This document shows, one piece after another, positions 41,128 to 52,255 of a stretch of 64,000 nt of DNA (within the stretch, counting starts at the first letter, position 1; every line of letters starts with the position of its first letter). The translations under genes were made by a program, and so were the position numbers. The stretch covers positions 1,920,001 to 1,984,000 of the forward strand of contig NZ_JACCBG010000001.1 of NCBI RefSeq assembly GCF_013409645.1. Direction: 5' to 3'. The DNA comes from Nocardioides panaciterrulae. Its GTDB lineage: Bacteria; Actinomycetota; Actinomycetes; Propionibacteriales; Nocardioidaceae. A model generated the notes under the pieces. The model was not told the origin of the DNA, searched no databases, and worked only from the letters and a program-made list of their open reading frames with translations.

Positions 41128-42558
41128 TCAGGAGCCCGTGGCGGGCTGCTGCTCCCCGGTCGCGACCCGGGTCGGGGCGACCGAGCCGCCCATCGCCCGG
41201 GTGACGGCCCACGCGACGAGGGCGACGGCCCAGGACGCCAGGCCCAGCAGCAGCTGCGACCGGGTGTCCGCACTGGCCCCCAGCTGGACCAGCACCGCCA
41301 GGACGCCGGCGATCGTGACGATGGTGAGGAACGGGAAGAGCCACATCCGTACGACGAGCTGGTCGTCGGGCGTGCGCCTGCGCAGCACCAGCTGGGAGAC
41401 CGCGATCAGCAGGTAGACGAAGAGGATCACCGCGCCCGAGGAGTTCAGCAGGAACAGGAAGACCGTGTCGGGAGAGGTGTAGGCCGCGATCACGCTCAGG
41501 AAGCCGATCACCGTGGAGCTGAGGATCGCCCAGGCCGGGACACCGCGTCGGTTCACCCGGACCAGGCCCTTGGGTGCCTCCTTGCGCTCGGCGAGCACGA
41601 AGAGCATCCGGGAGGCGGTGTAGAGACCGGAGTTGAGGCACGAGAGCACGGCGGTCAGCACCACGGCGTTCATCAGCTGGTCGGCGTAGGGGATGCCCAT
41701 CCGCTGGAAGGCCGCGACGTACGGCGAGGCGCCGAGCTCGTTGTCGTTCCACGGGACGATGCAGACCAGCAGGATCATCGAGCCGACGAAGAACGTGGCC
41801 ACCCGCAGGATCACCGACTGGGTCGCCCGGGCGATCGCCCGCTCGGGGTCCGAGGACTCGGCGGCCGCGACGGTGGCGATCTCGGCCCCGACCATCGAGA
41901 AGACCACGACCACGATGCTCGAGAAGATCGCCCCGAACCCGTGCGGCAGGAAGCCCCCGTGACTCGTCAGGTTGCTGACGTCGAAGGAGTGGCCGGGCCA
42001 CAGCCCCACGACGAAGAGCGTGCCGAGCACCAGGAACACCACGATCGCGAACACCTTGATCCCGGCGAACCAGTACTCGAACTCGCCGTAGGACCCCACC
42101 GAGAACAGGTTGGTGGCGGTCATCAGGACCATCAGCGCCAGGGAGAGCACCCACAGCGGGGCGTCGATCCAGAACGTGAGGATCTTGGCGCCGGCGACCG
42201 CCTCGAAGCCAACGACGATCACCCAGAAGTACCAGTAGAGCCACGCGACCGAGAAGCCCGCCCAGCTGCCGAGGGCGGTGCGGGCGTAGTCGGCGAACGA
42301 GCCCGTAGAAGGGTTCGCGGTGGCCATCTCGCCCAGCATCCGCATCACGAGCACGATCAGCACCCCGGTGACCAGGTAGCTGAGGAAGGCGGCCGGTCCG
42401 GTCTGGTTGATGACCACGCCGGAGCCGACGAACAGGCCGGCGCCGATGACGCCGCCGATCGCGATCATCGTCAGGTGCCGCTGCTTGAGGCCGCGGCGGA
42501 GGCCGGGAGCGGGCGAGCCGGGAGCGGGGGAGCCGGGCGTGGGGGAGGACTGCGCCAT
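41128..42558 (-). CDS. APC-family amino acid permease
   Basis: A 476-residue transporter with 12 predicted helices. GLKQRHLTMIAIGGVIGAGLFVGSG is the helix 1 signature of the AAT subfamily (GabP, AnsP, CycA, ProY). Other typical blocks are FSMVGAEIATVAAAESSDP and NSGLYTASRMLFVLAERKEAPKG. The N-terminus has a short SPAPG repeat. The amino acid carried cannot be told from sequence. Confidence 0.9.
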   Translation of the reverse strand: MAQSSPTPGSPAPGSPAPGLRRGLKQRHLTMIAIGGVIGAGLFVGSGVVINQTGPAAFLSYLVTGVLIVLVMRMLGEMATANPSTGSFADYARTALGSWAGFSVAWLYWYFWVIVVGFEAVAGAKILTFWIDAPLWVLSLALMVLMTATNLFSVGSYGEFEYWFAGIKVFAIVVFLVLGTLFVVGLWPGHSFDVSNLTSHGGFLPHGFGAIFSSIVVVVFSMVGAEIATVAAAESSDPERAIARATQSVILRVATFFVGSMILLVCIVPWNDNELGASPYVAAFQRMGIPYADQLMNAVVLTAVLSCLNSGLYTASRMLFVLAERKEAPKGLVRVNRRGVPAWAILSSTVIGFLSVIAAYTSPDTVFLFLLNSSGAVILFVYLLIAVSQLVLRRRTPDDQLVVRMWLFPFLTIVTIAGVLAVLVQLGASADTRSQLLLGLASWAVALVAWAVTRAMGGSVAPTRVATGEQQPATGS

Positions 42559-42637
42559 GGGTGCCTCGCTGGTGGTCGGGTGCCGGGGGCCTGCCGGTGC
42601 TCCTACCCGCTGTGACCGCCACCAACCCTCACCACCG

Positions 42638-42665
42638 GATGCCTGGAACGAGATGCCTGGAACGA
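42638..42665. repeat. 14-bp direct tandem duplication
   Basis: GATGCCTGGAACGA occurs twice in tandem at 42638-42651 and 42652-42665. The second copy places GGAAC at -35 distance from the TAGTTT box of the ABC gene; the first copy supplies a second GGAAC 14 bp further away. Confidence 0.85.
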
Positions 42666-42691
42666 AGTCGCCGAGCGCCTAGTTTGGGTCC
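42659..42691 (+). promoter_or_regulatory. promoter of the ABC exporter pair
   Basis: GGAAC (42659-42663), 16 nt, TAGTTT (42680-42685), 6 nt, then the GTG start: a leaderless arrangement with a duplicated -35-like element. Confidence 0.45.
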
Positions 42692-43585
42692 GTGACCCAC
42701 CCGATCGAGATCGCCGGACTGGTCAAGTCCTTCGGCAACACCCGCGCCCTGGACGGACTCGACCTGAGCGTCGCGCAGGGAGAGATCCACGGCTTCCTCG
42801 GGCCGAACGGCTCCGGGAAGTCGACCACGATCCGGGTGCTGCTGGGCATGCTGCGCAGCGACGCCGGCGAGGTGCGCCTGTTCGGGCGGGACCCGTGGCG
42901 CGACGCCGCGGAGCTGCACCGGCGGCTGGCGTACGTCCCCGGGGACGTGACGCTGTGGCCCAACCTGACCGGCGGCGAGGTCATCGACCTCCTCGGACGG
43001 CTGCGCGGCGGGCTCGACGAGCGGCGACGGACCGAGCTCGTCGAGCGGTTCGAGCTGGACCCGACCAAGAAGGGGCGAAGCTACTCCAAGGGCAACCGGC
43101 AGAAGGTCGCGCTGGTCGCGGCGCTGGCCTCCGACGTGGAGCTGCTCGTGCTCGACGAGCCGACCTCCGGCCTCGACCCGATCATGGAGTCGGTGTTCCA
43201 GGAACATGTCGACGCGTTCCGCGACTCGGGGCACACCGTGCTGCTCTCCAGCCACATCCTCGCCGAGGTGGAGGAGCTGTGCGACCGGGTCAGCATCATC
43301 CGGGCCGGCAGCACGGTCGAGACCGGGACGCTGGCCGACCTGCGCCACCTGACCCGCACGTCGGTGGCGGCGGAGCTGTCGATGCCGCCCTCCGGGCTGG
43401 CCGAGCTGCCCGGCATCCACGACCTGGCCGTCGACGGCACCCGGGCCCGGTTCGAGGTGGACACCGCCGAGCTGGACCATGCGCTCGCGGCGCTGCTGCG
43501 CTACGGCGTCCGCTCGCTCACGAGTCAGCCGCCGACCCTGGAGGAGCTCTTCCTGCGCCACTACGGCGACGAGGCGACGCCGTGA
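42692..43585 (+). CDS. ABC transporter ATP-binding protein
   Basis: A 297-residue ATPase. Walker [20 protein letters not shown], the signature [17 protein letters not shown] (SKGN in place of SGGQ), Walker [16 protein letters not shown] and switch [13 protein letters not shown]. The SKGN-type signature is common in actinobacterial multidrug or tetronasin-type exporters. Its stop overlaps the permease start (GTGA). Confidence 0.92.
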   Translation: MTHPIEIAGLVKSFGNTRALDGLDLSVAQGEIHGFLGPNGSGKSTTIRVLLGMLRSDAGEVRLFGRDPWRDAAELHRRLAYVPGDVTLWPNLTGGEVIDLLGRLRGGLDERRRTELVERFELDPTKKGRSYSKGNRQKVALVAALASDVELLVLDEPTSGLDPIMESVFQEHVDAFRDSGHTVLLSSHILAEVEELCDRVSIIRAGSTVETGTLADLRHLTRTSVAAELSMPPSGLAELPGIHDLAVDGTRARFEVDTAELDHALAALLRYGVRSLTSQPPTLEELFLRHYGDEATP

Positions 43586-45153
43586 CGGGGGCGTCGCTGT
43601 TCCTGCGGATGTTCCTGCGCCGCGACCGGTGGACGGTGCTGGCCTGGGCGGCCGGCGCGGTGCTGCTGTACTGGAGCCAGGCCTACAGCGTGGACGGGCT
43701 CTACACCACCCAGGTGGAGTTCGACCGGGCCGCGTCGAGCATGGGCGGCAACGCGGCCTTCGTCGCGATGGCGGGCCCGCCCCGCGCGCTGAACACGCTC
43801 GGCGGCCAGGTCACCTGGCAGGCGACGGCGTTCGGCGCGGTCGTGGCCGGCCTGATGAGCATGTTCCTCGTCGGCCGGCACACCCGGGCGGAGGAGGAGA
43901 GCGGCCGCGACGAGCTGCTGCGGGGCACCGCGGTCGGCCGCTACGCCTCGCTGACGGCGGCGCTGGGGACCGCCCTGCTGGCCAACCTGCTGCTCGGCGT
44001 CCTGGTCGCGCTCAGCCTGTGGGCCTACCCTCTCGCCGGCGCCGACTCCTGGGCGCTGGGGCTCGGCCTGACCGCGATCGGCTGGTGCTTCACCGGCACC
44101 GCGCTGGTCGCGGCGCAGCTGGCCGGGAGCACGCGGGGCATGTACGGCCTGGCGGGGTCGGTCCTCGGGCTGTCCTACGCCCTGCGCGCCGTCGGTGACG
44201 TGGGCAACCACGTGCTCAGCTGGCTCTCGCCGATCGGCTGGTACCAGGCGATGCACGCGTTCTCGGGGCTGCGCTGGTGGCCGGTGCTGCTGCCCCTGGC
44301 AGCCGCGGTCGCGGCCACGGCCACGGCGTACGCGCTCTTCGGCCGTCGCGACCTCGGGGCCGGGCTGCTGGCGGTCCGCCCCGGCCCGGACCGGGCGCCA
44401 CCGGGCCTGCGCAGCGGCCTCGGCCTGGCCTGGCGGCTGCAGCGCGGCACGGTCGTGGGCTGGCTCCTCGGCGTCGCGTTCACCGCGCTCGCCTACGGCG
44501 CGATCGGCAACGACGTCGGCACCCTGGTGGGGGACTCCAGGGCGTCCCGCGAGCTGTTCGCGCAGGGCGGCGGCGACCTGGTCGACGCCTTCTACGCCAC
44601 TGCGGCGCTGATGCTGGCGCTGCTGGCGTGCGGCTTCGCGATCGCCTCGGCGCTCCGGCCCCGCAGCGAGGAGGACGACGGCCGGGTCGAGGCGCTGGTC
44701 GCCACGGCGCTGCCGCGCACCCACTGGTTCGGTGGTCACGCGCTGGTCACCGCCCTGGGCGCGGTCGCGGTGCTGGCCGGCGCCGGCCTCGGGCTGGGCG
44801 GGGGCTACCTGCTGGTGACCGGGGACGCCGGCGCGGTGCTGCGACTCGGGCTGCCGCTGGTGTCCTACCTGCCGGCGGTGCTGCTGCTGGCGGCGCTCAC
44901 GCACCTGCTGTACGGCGTGTCCCCGCGGCTCGCGGCGCTCGGCTGGCTGCCGCTGGTGCTGGCCGTGGTCGTGATGTTCTTCGGCGACCTGCTGCGGCTG
45001 CCGCAGTGGCTGCAGGACCTCTCGCCCTTCGAGCACCTCGCGCTGGTCCCGGCGCAGGAGATGCGCTGGTGGCCGTTCGTGGTGCTGTGCGTGCTGGCCA
45101 CGCTCGTCTGGACCACCGGGCTGGTGGCCTTCCGCCGCCGCGACCTGCGCTGA
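43582..45153 (+). CDS. two-lobed ABC exporter permease (TetB-like)
   Basis: A 523-residue permease with about 12 helices in two similar halves, each with a long amphipathic lead-in ([16 protein letters not shown] and [16 protein letters not shown]). Both halves have an [21 protein letters not shown] cytoplasmic coupling segment ([17 protein letters not shown] in the second), so it looks like an internal duplication that makes a dimeric permease as one chain. It partners the ATPase upstream. Substrate unknown; antibiotic export is a family-level guess. Confidence 0.88.
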   Translation: MTGASLFLRMFLRRDRWTVLAWAAGAVLLYWSQAYSVDGLYTTQVEFDRAASSMGGNAAFVAMAGPPRALNTLGGQVTWQATAFGAVVAGLMSMFLVGRHTRAEEESGRDELLRGTAVGRYASLTAALGTALLANLLLGVLVALSLWAYPLAGADSWALGLGLTAIGWCFTGTALVAAQLAGSTRGMYGLAGSVLGLSYALRAVGDVGNHVLSWLSPIGWYQAMHAFSGLRWWPVLLPLAAAVAATATAYALFGRRDLGAGLLAVRPGPDRAPPGLRSGLGLAWRLQRGTVVGWLLGVAFTALAYGAIGNDVGTLVGDSRASRELFAQGGGDLVDAFYATAALMLALLACGFAIASALRPRSEEDDGRVEALVATALPRTHWFGGHALVTALGAVAVLAGAGLGLGGGYLLVTGDAGAVLRLGLPLVSYLPAVLLLAALTHLLYGVSPRLAALGWLPLVLAVVVMFFGDLLRLPQWLQDLSPFEHLALVPAQEMRWWPFVVLCVLATLVWTTGLVAFRRRDLR

Positions 45154-45183
45154 TTCAGGGCGCGGCGGTGTCAGGATGGCCAC

Positions 45184-46089
45184 ATGTGGCAGCCCGACCA
45201 GGCGTGGCACCCGTTGCCCGGCGGCATGGGGCCGTCGACGCTCGGCGTGTGGCGCGCCGTGATCGGGGACCAGCCCGTGGTGGTCAAGCGCCTCGCGGCC
45301 CCCGGCGTCGGGGACCCGGCCGAGCTCGGCGACCGCCGGCACTTCGCCTACTGGCGCCGCGCCGCGGACGTGGCGCTCAGCGGCGTGGTCGACACCACGC
45401 CGGGGCTGCGCGCCCCGCGGACCCAGGTCGAGGAGGACGCCGACGGGATCACCCTGGTCCAGGACTGGGTCGAGGACGCCGCCAGCAGCGGGCTGTTCTG
45501 CGCCCACGCGCTGGGGCGGTTCGCCGGCGCCGACCTCGGCGACGCCCGGTGGCTGGCCCGCGACCAGCTCCGCACCCGGATGGAGCGCGTGGCACGCCGC
45601 GGCGGCTGGCCGACGCTGGCCCGGACCACGGTCGCCGACGTCGCCCACCACCTCTGGCACCACCGGGAGCGGTGGCTGGCCGAGCTCGACCGGCTCCCCC
45701 GGGTGGCGCAGCACGGCGACCCGACACCCGCCAACCTGCCGGGGCGCGAGCTCGACGAGGTGGTGGCGGTGGACTGGGCCACGCTCGGCCACGGGCCGGT
45801 GGGCGCCGACCTCGGCTACTTCCAGCTCTCGGCGCGCGAGGGGGCCGAGCCGCTGCTGGACGCCTACCTGATGGGCCTGCCCGAGGGGCTGGCCTCGCGC
45901 GAGCAGGCGGCGCTGGGGGCCCGGGTCACCGCGGTCTACACCGCGCTGAGCCGGGCGGAGTGGGCGCTGGCGCGGGTCGCGGTCGGAGAGGGCGCGCTCG
46001 GCGCGAAGTACCGGCACCCCGCGGTGGCGCCGTACCTCCGCTCCCTGCAGCGGCAGTTCCCGCAGATCGAGGAGCTGCTCGGCGCCTGA
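45184..46089 (+). CDS. APH/choline kinase-like phosphotransferase
   Basis: A 301-residue protein with a reduced kinase fold. The catalytic loop is HGDPTPAN (H177, D179, N184) and the metal-binding Asp is about D197 in AVDWATLGHG. The N-terminal lobe has VVVKRLAAPG, a likely ATP-contact Lys. It is not close to a known antibiotic-resistance enzyme by eye; small-molecule kinase activity is inferred. A CAGGAT box lies 6 nt before the ATG. Confidence 0.75.
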   Translation: MWQPDQAWHPLPGGMGPSTLGVWRAVIGDQPVVVKRLAAPGVGDPAELGDRRHFAYWRRAADVALSGVVDTTPGLRAPRTQVEEDADGITLVQDWVEDAASSGLFCAHALGRFAGADLGDARWLARDQLRTRMERVARRGGWPTLARTTVADVAHHLWHHRERWLAELDRLPRVAQHGDPTPANLPGRELDEVVAVDWATLGHGPVGADLGYFQLSAREGAEPLLDAYLMGLPEGLASREQAALGARVTAVYTALSRAEWALARVAVGEGALGAKYRHPAVAPYLRSLQRQFPQIEELLGA

Positions 46090-46117
46090 CCCGCGACCGC
46101 GGCGCCGGGCGGGTCAG
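46086..46117. terminator. bidirectional hairpin containing both stop codons
   Basis: CTGACCCGC (46086-46094) and GCGGGTCAG (46109-46117) are perfect 9-bp arms. Each arm contains the stop codon of one of the two convergent genes. Confidence 0.6.
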
Positions 46118-47058
46118 AGCCGGTTCGCCGAGAAGGTGTCGCAGGCGGACAGCGCGCCCTGGTCGTAGCCGGTGCGGAACCAGCGGACCCGCTCCTCGGC
46201 CGAGCCGTGGGTCCACTGATCCGGGTTCACCTGGCCGCCGCTGCGCTGCTGGATCCGGTCGTCCCCTACCGCCGTCGCGGCCTGGATCGCCTGCCGGATG
46301 TCGGCGTCGGTGAGCTCGGCGAACAGCGCCTGGCCGGTCGCGTCGTCGGTGGTGGTCGCGGACCTCGTCCACATGCCGGCGTAGCAGTCGGCCTGCAGCT
46401 CCAGGCGGACCGAGTCGCTGGTGGCACCCTGCTGGGTCTTCACCTTGCTCATGGTGCCCAGCAGGTTCTGGATGTGGTGGCCGTACTCGTGGGCGATCAC
46501 GTAGGGCTCGACGAAGGCGCCGTCCGGACCCCCGAGCCGGCGCTGCAGGATGTCCTCGAAGAAGGTCGTGTCGAGATAGATCGTCTGGTCGACGGGGCAG
46601 TAGAACGGGCCCATGTCGGCGCTCGCCCGGCCGCAGCCGGTGCTGGTGGCGCCGGTGAACGTGTCGACCTCGTGCTCGGCGTGGAACCGGTCGCCGAGCG
46701 TGTGCTTCCAGTAGTCGTAGAGCGAGTTCTCGACCGCGACCCGTGCGCAGTCGGCGCTGTCGTTGGCGTCGGCGCCGGTCCTGCAGGAGGCGTAGCGGTC
46801 GGTGCTGCCCATCCGGCTGGCGTCGAGGCCGCCACCGCCGGCCGGCAGCGAGCCGCTACCGCCGCCGACGCACTGGGTGAGCACCAGGAGGAGCACCACG
46901 ATGATCACGCCACCGATGCCGCCGCCGACGCCGAGGCCGCCCGGGATCGGGAGGCCGCCGCCCGAGCCGAGGCCGCCACCCCGCGGGCCGCCCCCGCGTC
47001 CTCGTCCGCGATCCCGGACGCGGCTGGTGTCCAGGCGTGCCTTGGGGTTGAAGCGCAT
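46114..47058 (-). CDS. YpfJ-family neutral zinc metallopeptidase, membrane-anchored
   Basis: A 314-residue protein. The N-terminus is a very Gly/Arg/Pro-rich cytoplasmic stretch followed by one membrane helix (GGVIIVVLLLVLTQCVGG). The external domain has the zinc motif HEYGHH (H190, E191, H194), with DSVRLELQADCYAGMW giving the third ligand and NPDQWTHGSAEERVRWF conserved. This is the PF04228-type putative neutral zinc metallopeptidase. Substrate unknown. Divergent from the ABC-F gene. Confidence 0.88.
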   Translation of the reverse strand: MRFNPKARLDTSRVRDRGRGRGGGPRGGGLGSGGGLPIPGGLGVGGGIGGVIIVVLLLVLTQCVGGGSGSLPAGGGGLDASRMGSTDRYASCRTGADANDSADCARVAVENSLYDYWKHTLGDRFHAEHEVDTFTGATSTGCGRASADMGPFYCPVDQTIYLDTTFFEDILQRRLGGPDGAFVEPYVIAHEYGHHIQNLLGTMSKVKTQQGATSDSVRLELQADCYAGMWTRSATTTDDATGQALFAELTDADIRQAIQAATAVGDDRIQQRSGGQVNPDQWTHGSAEERVRWFRTGYDQGALSACDTFSANRL

Positions 47059-47098
47059 GGGGGGCTCCCGGGTTTCGGCTGTCGCGGCGGGCGGCGCC

Positions 47099-47114
47099 TA
47101 GACTAGCCAGCCTC
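47099..47114. promoter_or_regulatory. overlapping divergent -10 boxes, ABC-F gene and metallopeptidase
   Basis: CTAGACTAG centres this site. On the plus strand TAGACT (47099-47104) lies 10 nt before the ABC-F ATG. On the minus strand TAGTCT points to the metallopeptidase with a leader of about 40 nt. Confidence 0.4.
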
Positions 47115-48713
<1,599 letters not shown>

Positions 48714-48841
48714 GCCGGCCGGCGGTCCTACCGCAATCAGGGGGACTCCTCGGACCGTGACGGCGCCACCCCGCCGCCCGGCGTAGCGTCCGCGGTGTCG
48801 TGCACACCGTGCGGCGCCTGTCCGACCGGTAGGGGGCAGCG

Positions 48842-49555
48842 GTGGAGACCCTGCGCAAGCCCGGCCGGATCGCGGGGCTGTGGTTCATCGCCACGTTCGT
48901 GTTCTCGATCCCGGCGCTCCTGCTCTACGACCCGGTGCTGAACCACACCGACTTCATCCTCGGCCGGGGCTCGGAGACACGGGTCGCGCTGGGTGCCCTG
49001 CTGGAGGTCTTCCTGGTCATCTCCAACATCGCGACGGCCGTCGTCTTCTTCCCGGTGCTGAAGTGGGTCGACGAGGCCGTGGCGCTCGGCTACGTCGCCC
49101 TGCGGATCATGGAGTCGGCGATCATCGTCACCGGGCTGATGTCCCTGATGACCGTGGTGACGCTGCGCGACGACTCCGCGGGCGCCGACCCGTCGGCGCT
49201 CCGCCTCACCGGGCAGGCGCTGGTCGACCTCCACGACTGGACGTTCCTGCTCGGCCCGCAGTTCTGCGCGGGGTTCGGGAACGGGCTGCTGCTCGGCTAC
49301 CTGATGTACCGGTCGAGGCTGGTGCCGCCCCGGATGGCCCTGCTCGGCCTGGTCGGGGGGCCGTTGGCGTTCCTGGGCGGGGTGCTGGTCCTGTTCGGCG
49401 CCCTCGACGACCCGAGCGCGGGGCTGTTCGCCCTCACGGCCGTCGAGATCGTCTGGGAGGCGGCGCTCGGGCTCTACCTCGCGATCAGGGGCTACCGGCC
49501 CTCGCCGCTCCTCGCGAGAAGTGCTCCGGCCGGGCCTGGGGGGCCCACGACCTAG
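48842..49555 (+). CDS. DUF4386-family membrane protein
   Basis: A 237-residue protein with about six membrane helices, beginning KPGRIAGLWFIATFVFSIPALLLY. FAGFGNGLLLGYLMYRSRL-like and PRMALLGLVGGPLAFLGGVLVLFG segments are typical of DUF4386. Function unknown. The GTG start follows a GGGGGC purine-rich stretch. It stands alone, 128 bp after the ABC-F gene. Confidence 0.75.
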   Translation: METLRKPGRIAGLWFIATFVFSIPALLLYDPVLNHTDFILGRGSETRVALGALLEVFLVISNIATAVVFFPVLKWVDEAVALGYVALRIMESAIIVTGLMSLMTVVTLRDDSAGADPSALRLTGQALVDLHDWTFLLGPQFCAGFGNGLLLGYLMYRSRLVPPRMALLGLVGGPLAFLGGVLVLFGALDDPSAGLFALTAVEIVWEAALGLYLAIRGYRPSPLLARSAPAGPGGPTT

Positions 49556-49564
49556 ACTCCGCGC
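49553..49564 (+). promoter_or_regulatory. leaderless -10 box of the crotonase gene
   Basis: TAGACT at 49553-49558, 6 nt, then ATG. Confidence 0.55.
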
Positions 49565-50365
49565 ATGACCCCAGACCCCCTGGCCGCCGTCGGCCTGCGC
49601 TACGAGCAGACCGGCCCGGTCGCGACGATCACCCTGGACCGGCCCGAGGTGCGCAACGCCCAGACCCCCGCGATGTGGCGCGAGCTGGCGGCGATCGGGG
49701 CCAGGCTGCCGGAGGAGACCCGGGTCGTGGTCGTCCGCGGGAGCGGCCAGAGCTTCTCGGCGGGGCTGGACCGCGCGATGCTGGACCCGACCCGCAACGC
49801 GGACGGTGCGGAGACCGTGGCCGACCTGCTCGGGCGCAGCGACGACGAGGTCTCGGCCGCCATCGACGACTACCAGCGGGGCTTCACGTTCCTGCGCGAC
49901 CCGCGGTTCGTCTCCATCGCCGCGGTCCAGGGCTACGCCATCGGCGCCGGGTTCCAGCTGGCCCTCTCCTGCGACCTGCGGGTGGTGGCCGAGGACGCCC
50001 AGCTGTGCATGAAGGAGTCCGCGCTGGGCCTCGTCCCCGACCTCACGGGAACAAAGCCGCTGGTCGAGTGCGTTGGCTACGCCAGGGCGCTCGAGATCTG
50101 TGCCACGGCGCGGATGGTCGGTGCGATCGAGGCGGTGGAGATCGGGCTCGCGCTCGCCGCCGTGCCGGCCGCCGACCTCGACGGCACCGTGGCCGACCTC
50201 GTGGGCGCCCTGACCGAGCCGATGGCCGGCGTGGTCCGGGAGACCAAGGCGCTGCTGCTCGGGGCGGCCCAGCGGGACCTCGACGAGCAGCGCCGCCTGG
50301 AGCGCGAGGCGCAGATCCGCAGGTTCCGAGAGCTGGCCGCCCTGATGGGGCCCGAGAAGGAGTAG
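49565..50365 (+). CDS. enoyl-CoA hydratase/isomerase-family protein
   Basis: A 266-residue crotonase. TITLDRPEVRNAQTPAMW and SFSAGLDRAML form the first oxyanion-hole region, and VQGYAIGAGFQLALSCDLRV the second. The residue matching the second catalytic Glu of rat hydratase is present (E151 in MKESALGLVPD), but the first is Gln (Q131). Classical hydration is therefore doubtful, and isomerase, hydrolase or another crotonase reaction is possible. The next gene starts 3 nt after its stop. Confidence 0.85.
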   Translation: MTPDPLAAVGLRYEQTGPVATITLDRPEVRNAQTPAMWRELAAIGARLPEETRVVVVRGSGQSFSAGLDRAMLDPTRNADGAETVADLLGRSDDEVSAAIDDYQRGFTFLRDPRFVSIAAVQGYAIGAGFQLALSCDLRVVAEDAQLCMKESALGLVPDLTGTKPLVECVGYARALEICATARMVGAIEAVEIGLALAAVPAADLDGTVADLVGALTEPMAGVVRETKALLLGAAQRDLDEQRRLEREAQIRRFRELAALMGPEKE

Positions 50366-50368
50366 CAC

Positions 50369-52246
50369 TTGGCAGGCATGCACGGCATGGGACCGGCCTT
50401 CCGCAACCTGCGGACCGACCGGGGCGTCGCCAACCAGAAGCTCGGCAAGGACACGGTGCGCCGGGTGCTGGCGTTCGCCAAGCCGTTCCGGGCCCAGATC
50501 GCGCTGTTCCTGCTGGTCACGGTCCTCGACGCGGGGCTGGTGGTGGTCACGCCGCTGCTGGCCAAGACGATCATCGACGTCGGCATCCTCCAGCACCGCA
50601 CCGCGCTGGTCACCTGGCTGGCCCTGGCGATGGCCGGAGCGGCCCTGGTCGACGCGCTGTTCACCGTGCTCTCCGGCTACCTGTCCTCGCGGATCGGCGA
50701 GGGGCTGATCTTCGACCTGCGGGCCCGGGTCTTCGCCCACGTGCAGCGCCAGTCGCTGGCCTTCTTCACCCGCACCCAGACCGGCGCGCTGGTCTCGCGG
50801 CTCAACAACGACGTGATCGGCGCCCAGCGCGCCTTCACCTCCAGCCTGGGCGGCATCGTGTCCAACCTGGTCTCGGTGATCGTGGTCGGTGTCGCGATGG
50901 TGGCCCTGTCGTGGCAGGTCACCTTGTTGTGCCTGCTGCTCTTCCCGATCCTCTTCTTCACCTCGCGGTGGGTCGGTGGCCGGCTGGCCGGGCTGACCCG
51001 GCAGCAGATGGACGGCAACGCAGACCTCGGCAACGCGATGACCGAGCGGTTCAACGTCGGCGGCGCGATGCTGCTCAAGCTCTTCGGCCGCCGCGAGGAG
51101 GAGGACGCGCACTTCCAGGGCAAGGCTGCGGTGGTGCGCGACCTCGGGGTGCGCATCTCGCTGATCCAGCGGGTCTTCGTCGCGGCGATGCTCGCGGTCC
51201 CGGCGCTCGCCACCGCCCTCGTGTACGGCGTGGGCGGCCACCTGGCCGCCTCCGGCGCCCTCACCATCGGCACCCTGACCGCGCTGGCGACCCTGCTGGT
51301 GCGGCTGCTCGGCCCGTTGCAGGGGCTGTCCAACGTGCGGATCGACGTGATGACGGCGCTGGTCAGCTTCGACCGGGTCTTCGAGGTCCTGGACCTGCCC
51401 TCGCTGATCGAGGAGAAGCCCGAGGCGATCAGCCTGGCGCCGGACGCCGCGCGCCTGGAGTTCGACCAGGTGGCGTTCAGCTACCCCCGGGCGGACCGGA
51501 TCTCGCTGGCCTCCCTCGAGGGGGTCGCGCGCACCGACTCGCGCGACACCGGGCAGGTGCTCTCCGACATCACCTTCACCGCCGAGCCCGGCCAGATGGT
51601 GGCTCTGGTCGGGCCCTCGGGCGCCGGGAAGACCACGGTCACCCACCTGGTCGCCCGGCTCTACGACGTCGAGTCCGGGACCGTCCGGGTCGGCGGCCAC
51701 GACGTACGCGAGGTGACCCTGCAGTCGCTGGAGGACGTCGTCGGCTACGTCACCCAGGACGCCCACATGTTCCACGACACCATCCGCGCGAACCTGCTCT
51801 ACGCGCGGCCGGGGGCCACCGACGCCGAGGTGTGGGAGTCGCTGGAGGCGGCCCAGGTCGCGACCCTGGTCCGGGACCTGCCCGACGGCCTCGACACGGT
51901 CGTGGGGGACCGGGGGTACCGGCTCTCCGGCGGCGAGCGCCAGCGCCTGGCGATCGCAAGGCTGCTGCTCAAGGCGCCCGCGGTCGTCGTGCTCGACGAG
52001 GCCACCGCCCACCTCGACAGCGAGTCCGAGGCCGCCGTCCAGCGCGCGCTGGACGCCGCGCTGGAGGGCCGGACGTCACTGGTCATCGCGCACCGGCTCT
52101 CGACGGTGCGCAACGCCGACACGATCCTGGTGCTCGACGGTGGGCGGATCGTGCAGTCCGGCACGCACGCCCAGCTGCTCGCCCAGGGCGGGCTGTACGC
52201 CGACCTCTACCGCACGCAGTTCGTCGAGGACGCCACCGTCGCCTGA
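50369..52246 (+). CDS. ABC exporter half-transporter (membrane plus ATPase)
   Basis: A 625-residue type IV exporter half. Six helices occupy about residues 40-330. The nucleotide-binding domain follows: Walker A VGPSGAGKTTVTHLVARLYD, Q-loop GYVTQDAHMFHDTIRANLLY, signature RLSGGERQRLAIARLLL, Walker B VVVLDEATAHLDSESE and H-loop IAHRLSTVRNADTILV. The start is TTG at 50369, supported by AAGGAG 6 nt upstream inside the previous stop region; ATG 50378 is the alternative. It probably works as a homodimer. Substrate unknown. Confidence 0.92.
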   Translation: MAGMHGMGPAFRNLRTDRGVANQKLGKDTVRRVLAFAKPFRAQIALFLLVTVLDAGLVVVTPLLAKTIIDVGILQHRTALVTWLALAMAGAALVDALFTVLSGYLSSRIGEGLIFDLRARVFAHVQRQSLAFFTRTQTGALVSRLNNDVIGAQRAFTSSLGGIVSNLVSVIVVGVAMVALSWQVTLLCLLLFPILFFTSRWVGGRLAGLTRQQMDGNADLGNAMTERFNVGGAMLLKLFGRREEEDAHFQGKAAVVRDLGVRISLIQRVFVAAMLAVPALATALVYGVGGHLAASGALTIGTLTALATLLVRLLGPLQGLSNVRIDVMTALVSFDRVFEVLDLPSLIEEKPEAISLAPDAARLEFDQVAFSYPRADRISLASLEGVARTDSRDTGQVLSDITFTAEPGQMVALVGPSGAGKTTVTHLVARLYDVESGTVRVGGHDVREVTLQSLEDVVGYVTQDAHMFHDTIRANLLYARPGATDAEVWESLEAAQVATLVRDLPDGLDTVVGDRGYRLSGGERQRLAIARLLLKAPAVVVLDEATAHLDSESEAAVQRALDAALEGRTSLVIAHRLSTVRNADTILVLDGGRIVQSGTHAQLLAQGGLYADLYRTQFVEDATVA

Positions 52247-52255
52247 CGGGGCGGG

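Noticed and set aside
48737..52012. Long open frame on the minus strand opposite the DUF4386, crotonase and ABC exporter genes
   Set aside because: Low-complexity His/Gln/Arg-rich translation with no domain; the plus-strand genes are well supported.
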